Shown in pieces: positions 60,104-64,000 of a stretch of 64,000 nucleotides of DNA. This stretch comes from Sphingopyxis sp. CCNWLW2. GTDB taxonomy: Bacteria > Pseudomonadota > Alphaproteobacteria > Sphingomonadales > Sphingomonadaceae. Location of the stretch: NCBI RefSeq assembly GCF_037095755.1, contig NZ_JBAWKJ010000001.1, positions 310,001 through 374,000 of the forward strand. Direction: 5' to 3'. The notes below the pieces were generated by a model, which was not told the DNA's origin, made no database searches, and was given only the letters and a program-made list of their open reading frames with translations. The first letter of the stretch is position 1. Each line of letters opens with the position of its first letter. The position numbers and the translations under genes were made by a program.

Positions 60104-61096
60104 ATGCCCCGCGCTCTGACCGTCACTGGCGAAATCCTGCCGCTGCACACGCCGTTTCGCATCTCGCGCGGGGTCAAGACCGCCGCCGAGGTCGTGACCG
60201 TCGCCATCGCGCAGGACGGAGTCTCCGGCCGCGGCGAATGCGTCCCCTACCCCCGCTATGGCGAGAATGTCGAAAGCACGATCGCCGCGATCGAAACCGC
60301 GCGCGATGCGATCGAGCGCGGCGCGGGGCGGCAGGAGTTGCTGCAGCTGATGCCCGCGGGCGCCGCACGCAACGCGGTCGACTGCGCGCTGTGGGATCTG
60401 GAACTGCGGCTCGCGGGCAGCGATTTCGCGGCGGCGCTGGACCTCGAACGGCCGCTGCGCCCGATCGTCACCGCGATGACGGTCAGCCTCGACACGCCCG
60501 AGCGCATGGCGCTCGCCGCCGCGACGCTCGCCGACGCGCCGCTGGTCAAGGTGAAGGTCGACCGCAGCGATCCGGCCGCGCAGCTGGGGGCGGTCCGCGC
60601 CGCGGCGCCCAAGCCGAAAATGATCGTCGACCCCAACGAAAGCTGGACCATCGCCGAGGTGCGCGACCTGCAGGGCCTGATGACCGATCTGCGCATCGAC
60701 CTGCTCGAACAGCCGCTGCCCGCCGATGCCGATCGCGACCTCATCGGTTTCCGCTCGGAGATCCCGATCGCCGCCGACGAGGCGGTGCATGTCGCCGCCG
60801 ATCTCGAGGCGCTGCCCGACGGCTATGGCGTCGTGAACATCAAGCTCGACAAGACCGGCGGGCTCACCGCCGCGCTCGATCTCGCGCAAGCGGCGCGGGC
60901 GCGCGGGCTCGATGTGATGACCGGCTGCATGATCAGTTCGTCGCTCTCGATCGCGCCCGCCTGGGCCATCGCGGCGACGAGCAGCTTCGTCGACCTTGAC
61001 GGACCGCTCTGGCTTGCAGAGGATCGCGCGGGCGGGGTCAGCGCGGCGAACGGCATCATGGCGCCGCCACGGCCCGGTTTCTGGGGCGGTATTTGA
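60104..61096 (+). CDS. dgcA: DgcA-type N-acetyl-D-glutamate racemase (enolase superfamily)
   Basis: A 330-residue member of the dipeptide epimerase branch of the enolase superfamily. The start at 60104 is 10 nt after the dgcN stop. The racemase residues are visible: the first Lys pair in LVKVKVDRS, Mg2+ ligands Asp in IVDPNES, Glu in LLEQPLP and Asp in IAADEAV, and the second Lys in IKLDKTGG. It converts N-acetyl-D-glutamate to the L-form, which a deacetylase elsewhere would turn into L-glutamate. Dipeptide epimerase (L-Ala-D-Glu) is the close alternative, but pairing with dgcN favours DgcA. Confidence 0.87.
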   Translation: MPRALTVTGEILPLHTPFRISRGVKTAAEVVTVAIAQDGVSGRGECVPYPRYGENVESTIAAIETARDAIERGAGRQELLQLMPAGAARNAVDCALWDLELRLAGSDFAAALDLERPLRPIVTAMTVSLDTPERMALAAATLADAPLVKVKVDRSDPAAQLGAVRAAAPKPKMIVDPNESWTIAEVRDLQGLMTDLRIDLLEQPLPADADRDLIGFRSEIPIAADEAVHVAADLEALPDGYGVVNIKLDKTGGLTAALDLAQAARARGLDVMTGCMISSSLSIAPAWAIAATSSFVDLDGPLWLAEDRAGGVSAANGIMAPPRPGFWGGI

Positions 61097-61117
61097 TACG
61101 ATAAAACAGGGGGACGG

Positions 61118-62356
61118 ATGACGGGGTTTCTTCGCGGCTGGTTCGCAGTGCCGCTGTGGCAACGCGTATTGGGCGCGATGGTCGTCGGCGTGCTGCTGGG
61201 GCTCCTGTGGCCTGCGGCGACCGGCGCGATCGCCTTCATCGGCGAATTGTTCGTCCGTGTGATCCGGATGCTCGTCGTCCCGATCGTCTTCATCAGCATC
61301 GCGTCGGGCGTCACCGCGCTCGCCGACCCGCGCAAGCTGGGATCGGTCGGCGCGCGGACGGTCGGCCTGTTCGCGGCGACCACTTTCTGCGCGGTGTCGA
61401 TCGGCATGATCGTCGGCCTGCTGCTCGAACCCGGACAGGGCGCCGCACTGGGGAACGCCGTCCCCCACGCGCTCGGCGAGCCCAAATCGCTGCACGACCA
61501 GCTGATCGGCATCGTGCCCGTCAATATCGTGCAGGCGCTGGTCGAGGGCGACATGCTCGCGATCATCTTCTTCTCGATCCTCTTCGGCTTCGGCGTCATT
61601 CTCGCGGGCGAACAGGGGCGCCCGATGGCCGACCTGCTGCAATCGGCGGGGCAAGTGCTGTTCCAGCTGGTGCGGATCGTCATGGAAATCACCCCCTTCG
61701 GCGTACTCGCGCTGATCGCCAAAGCGGTCGCCGACAATGGCGTCGCGGTGTTCGCCAACATCGGCTGGCTCGCGGTCGGGGTCGCGGCGGGCGTGATCCT
61801 GCAGATATTGCTCGTCCACCTGCCGCTGATCGCCCTTGTCGCGCGGCGGCCGGTGCTCCGCTTCTATCGCACCATCGTCGATGCGCTGGCGGTCGCCTTT
61901 TCGACCGCCTCCTCGGCCGCCACCCTGCCCGTCGCGCTCCGCATCGCGCTTGAGGATCTGCGGATCGCCCCCGGCGTCGCCAAGACCGTGCTGCCGATCG
62001 GCGCGAGCATCGGCAAGGACGGCACCGCGATGTATGTCGGGCTGCTCAGCATTTTCGCGCTGCAGGCGGTCGGCGTCGAACCCGACCTAGCGATGCTGGC
62101 GATCGTCCTGCTCACCGGCGCGCTCGCTGCGTTCGGCACCGCGCCGATCCCGTCGGCGTCGCTGTTCATGCTCGCCGCCGTCCTCTCGGCGGTCGGGGTG
62201 TCAGCTGAGCAGACCGCGCTTGTCGTGGGCTTCGTCCTGCCCTTTGACCGGCTCCTCGACATGACGCGTACCGTCGCAAGCGCGAGCGCGAACCTGACGG
62301 TTACCAGCGTCGTCGCGCGCTGGGAAAACGCCGTCGAACCGGAGGACAAGGCGTGA
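61118..62356 (+). CDS. Dicarboxylate/amino acid:cation symporter (SLC1/DAACS family)
   Basis: A 412-residue symporter with GGGGGA before its ATG. Eight hydrophobic segments plus two hairpins fit the GltP/DctA fold: AFSTASSAATLPVALRIA is HP1, GASIGKDGTAMYVGLL is the helix 7 ion site (NMDGT equivalent), GTAPIPSASLFML is HP2 and DRLLDMTRTVASASANL carries the substrate-binding Asp/Arg/Asn of helix 8. The Arg in helix 8 predicts an acidic substrate such as aspartate, glutamate or C4-dicarboxylate. Position after dgcA suggests uptake of D-glutamate or an N-acyl derivative. Its stop overlaps the next GTG by 4 nt. Confidence 0.88.
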   Translation: MTGFLRGWFAVPLWQRVLGAMVVGVLLGLLWPAATGAIAFIGELFVRVIRMLVVPIVFISIASGVTALADPRKLGSVGARTVGLFAATTFCAVSIGMIVGLLLEPGQGAALGNAVPHALGEPKSLHDQLIGIVPVNIVQALVEGDMLAIIFFSILFGFGVILAGEQGRPMADLLQSAGQVLFQLVRIVMEITPFGVLALIAKAVADNGVAVFANIGWLAVGVAAGVILQILLVHLPLIALVARRPVLRFYRTIVDALAVAFSTASSAATLPVALRIALEDLRIAPGVAKTVLPIGASIGKDGTAMYVGLLSIFALQAVGVEPDLAMLAIVLLTGALAAFGTAPIPSASLFMLAAVLSAVGVSAEQTALVVGFVLPFDRLLDMTRTVASASANLTVTSVVARWENAVEPEDKA

Positions 62357-63861
62357 CCGCGGCGGCCGCCGAAGCCGTTGCCGGCGTGCTGGCGGGCGAC
62401 CTGCCCGCCAAGCCGTCGGCGCGGCGCTTACTCGGCCTCTATCTGCTGCTCGGCTTTTCGGCGGGGCTGCCCTTTTACATGTTCAACGCGGTGCTGACGC
62501 TGCGCCTCGCGCGGCACGGTGTCGATATCGTGATCATCGGCTTTTTCGCGTGGATTGCCCTGCTGCCGACGTTCAAATTCGCCTGGGCCCCGCTGATCGA
62601 GCGCTACGACGTGCCGGGCTTCGCGCGCTTCTGGGGGCGGCGGCGCGGGTGGATCATGCTGTCGCAGCTCGGGATATTCCTGTCGATGGTCGCGATGGCC
62701 TTTACCTCGAGCGACAAGAGCCTGCCGCTGACCGCGCTGTTCGCGGTCCTGCTCGCCTTCTGGACGACGACATTGGAAGTCGCCGCCGACGGCTGGCGCA
62801 TCGAGCTCGCGCCGACGCAGGCCGAACAGGCGCCGATCGTCGCCGCGAACCTCTGGGGCTATCGCAGCGCGATGGTCGCGGCGGGCAGCGGCGCGATCCT
62901 CGTCGCGGCGTGGGCCGACTGGACATGGGCCTATCTCGTAATCGCCCTCGCCGCCTTCCTGCCCTTCCCGATCCTCGCGGCGATGCGGCCCGAACACGAA
63001 GGCACCGGCGGCCGCGCTCAGGCGCTCGTTGCGGGAACGCTTGCCAGCCTGTTCGTCATACTCGCTGCGACGCTCGTCACCGCACTGCTCGGCTGGGCGC
63101 TGCTCTCGGCAGCGCAGGGCGCAGGCATTTCGGCGAAGACCAATGTCACGCCGGTTGTCCTGGCGATCGCGCTGTTGCCCTTCGTCGCGCTGGCACTCGC
63201 GCTGCCCCGCATCCGCCGCCTGCCCGCTGATGCGCTCGGCTCGGTGTCGACCTTCGCCGCACCCTATGTCGAGCTGTTCTGGCGGTACGGCACGCCCGTG
63301 CTGGCGGTGCTCGCCTTCGTCTCGCTCTATCGCATGGGCGACGTGCTCACGCTGACGCTGTCGCACCCGCTATGGAACGACAAGGGTTACAGCCTGCACC
63401 AGATCGGCGTCGCCGACGGCGTCGTCGCGCTGTCGGCGAGCATGGCGGGCGTCGCGCTCGGCGGCTTTCTCTCGACACGGCTGTCGCTCGGCTGGACACT
63501 CGGGATCGGCGCGGTGACCGCCGCGGCGGGCAACTGGATCTATGTCTGGCTGTGGCACAGCGATCCCTCGGCGTTCGTCCTCTACACCTCGGTCGCGGTC
63601 GACCAGTTCGGCAACGGGTTCGCGGGCGCCGTCTTCGTCGTCTATCTCTCGATGCTCGTCAGCCCGACCTATCCCGGCGCGCAATATGCGCTGCTTTCGG
63701 GCTTCGCCTTCCTGCTGCCGCGCCTGCTCGCCGGGGCGTCGGGCTCGATGCAGACGCAGATTGGCTATGACGGTTTCTTCCTGCTTTCGGGCGCGCTGAG
63801 CTTTGCCGCGATCTTCCTGCTGCCCGTCATCGTGCGCGTGAAAGGCCGGGTGCCGACATGA
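62353..63861 (+). CDS. AmpG-like MFS permease
   Basis: A 502-residue transporter beginning with GTG (GTGA overlap with the upstream stop). About 14 hydrophobic segments are seen. AmpG-type blocks are LGFSAGLPFYMFNAVLTLRLARHG, LPTFKFAWAPLIERYDVP, RFWGRRRGWI, EVAADGWRIEL and RSAMVAAGSGAI. AmpG permeases import anhydro-muropeptides for peptidoglycan recycling. The position between an acidic amino-acid symporter and a serine hydrolase gene, behind dgcN-dgcA, suggests import of D-Glu-containing cell-wall fragments. A broader peptide or siderophore substrate cannot be excluded. Confidence 0.83.
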   Translation: MTAAAAEAVAGVLAGDLPAKPSARRLLGLYLLLGFSAGLPFYMFNAVLTLRLARHGVDIVIIGFFAWIALLPTFKFAWAPLIERYDVPGFARFWGRRRGWIMLSQLGIFLSMVAMAFTSSDKSLPLTALFAVLLAFWTTTLEVAADGWRIELAPTQAEQAPIVAANLWGYRSAMVAAGSGAILVAAWADWTWAYLVIALAAFLPFPILAAMRPEHEGTGGRAQALVAGTLASLFVILAATLVTALLGWALLSAAQGAGISAKTNVTPVVLAIALLPFVALALALPRIRRLPADALGSVSTFAAPYVELFWRYGTPVLAVLAFVSLYRMGDVLTLTLSHPLWNDKGYSLHQIGVADGVVALSASMAGVALGGFLSTRLSLGWTLGIGAVTAAAGNWIYVWLWHSDPSAFVLYTSVAVDQFGNGFAGAVFVVYLSMLVSPTYPGAQYALLSGFAFLLPRLLAGASGSMQTQIGYDGFFLLSGALSFAAIFLLPVIVRVKGRVPT

Positions 63862-64000
63862 CGATCGAGGCTATCTGCGAACGGGCATTTGTCCCCGCGC
63901 TCGAAGCCGTCGAAAGCGGCCGCATCCCCGGGGCTGCGCTCGGCATGGTCAGCGTCGATGGGGAGAGCGCGGTGCGCTTCGCCGGAATGGCCGCGCTCGT
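63858..64000 (+). CDS. Serine hydrolase (beta-lactamase/D-aminopeptidase fold), partial
   Basis: The ATG at 63858 overlaps the AmpG-like stop as ATGA, and 47 codons lie in the window. FVPALEAVESGRIPGAALGMVSVDGESAVRFAG is the N-terminal strand pair of the class C beta-lactamase-like serine hydrolase family (ESTHER/penicillin-binding). The catalytic SxxK lies beyond the cut. It could act as a D-specific carboxypeptidase, amidase or esterase on the imported fragments. Confidence 0.72.
   Translation, partial: MTIEAICERAFVPALEAVESGRIPGAALGMVSVDGESAVRFAGMAAL

Noticed and set aside
1..64000. CRISPR arrays, transposases, integrases, tRNA or rRNA genes
   Set aside because: Looked for repeats with regular spacers, DDE or serine/tyrosine recombinase motifs and tRNA-like T-loops; none was convincing. 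A tRNAscan or ISfinder run would be decisive.

Overview
The window is high-GC DNA from an alphaproteobacterium, most likely a sphingomonad (Sphingopyxis or a near relative). This rests on the large TonB-dependent receptors with a DAIVVTG plug start, the FadR/TetR/ROK/LysR regulators, a GTTC-N7-GTTC LexA-type box and dense operons with 1-4 nt gene overlaps. The genus is inferred and not proven. I see no rRNA, tRNA, insertion sequence, phage gene or CRISPR array. The window is almost entirely catabolic: four nutrient-acquisition islands side by side.

Region 1 (1-19.3 kb), alginate. After the start of an EF-G-like GTPase gene (cut by the window edge) comes a co-directional minus-strand series. 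In transcription order it is PL6 alginate lyase, PL17 oligoalginate lyase, hexuronate-type MFS permease, SDR (probable DEH reductase), CE12-type acetylesterase, TonB receptor, FadR-type regulator, 2-keto-4-pentenoate-hydratase-like enzyme and KDG kinase. A second TonB receptor, an iron-type alcohol dehydrogenase and a DUF5063-like protein run divergently. Together they take alginate from outer-membrane uptake through lyases to DEH, KDG and KDPG. Repeated GGTNNGACAA-like boxes sit upstream of both the FadR gene and the divergent PL6/TonB receptor promoter.

Region 2 (19.4-32.6 kb), mixed. It holds an aldo/keto reductase plus amidohydrolase pair, a SAM methyltransferase divergent from a winged-helix/TPR regulator, and a sulfatase island: two FGly-type sulfatases, a lipoprotein formylglycine-generating enzyme and a TetR regulator, with similar palindromes upstream of both sulfatases. 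An SDR plus enoyl-CoA hydratase pair, an orphan LexA-like promoter and a Na+/H+ antiporter follow.

Region 3 (32.6-56.1 kb), alpha-mannan or N-glycan utilisation: four GH92 enzymes, GH125, GH43, GH2, a TonB receptor, an FHS sugar permease, a ROK sugar kinase, mannose-6-phosphate isomerase, a second sugar porter and a ROK repressor. The route would be mannan to mannose to mannose-6-P to fructose-6-P.

Region 4 (56.2-64 kb), D-amino acids: a periplasmic D-aminoacylase-like amidohydrolase, a LysR regulator, then dgcN-dgcA (D-glutamate catabolism), an SLC1-type symporter, an AmpG-like permease and a serine hydrolase cut by the window end. This looks like salvage of D-glutamate or peptidoglycan fragments.
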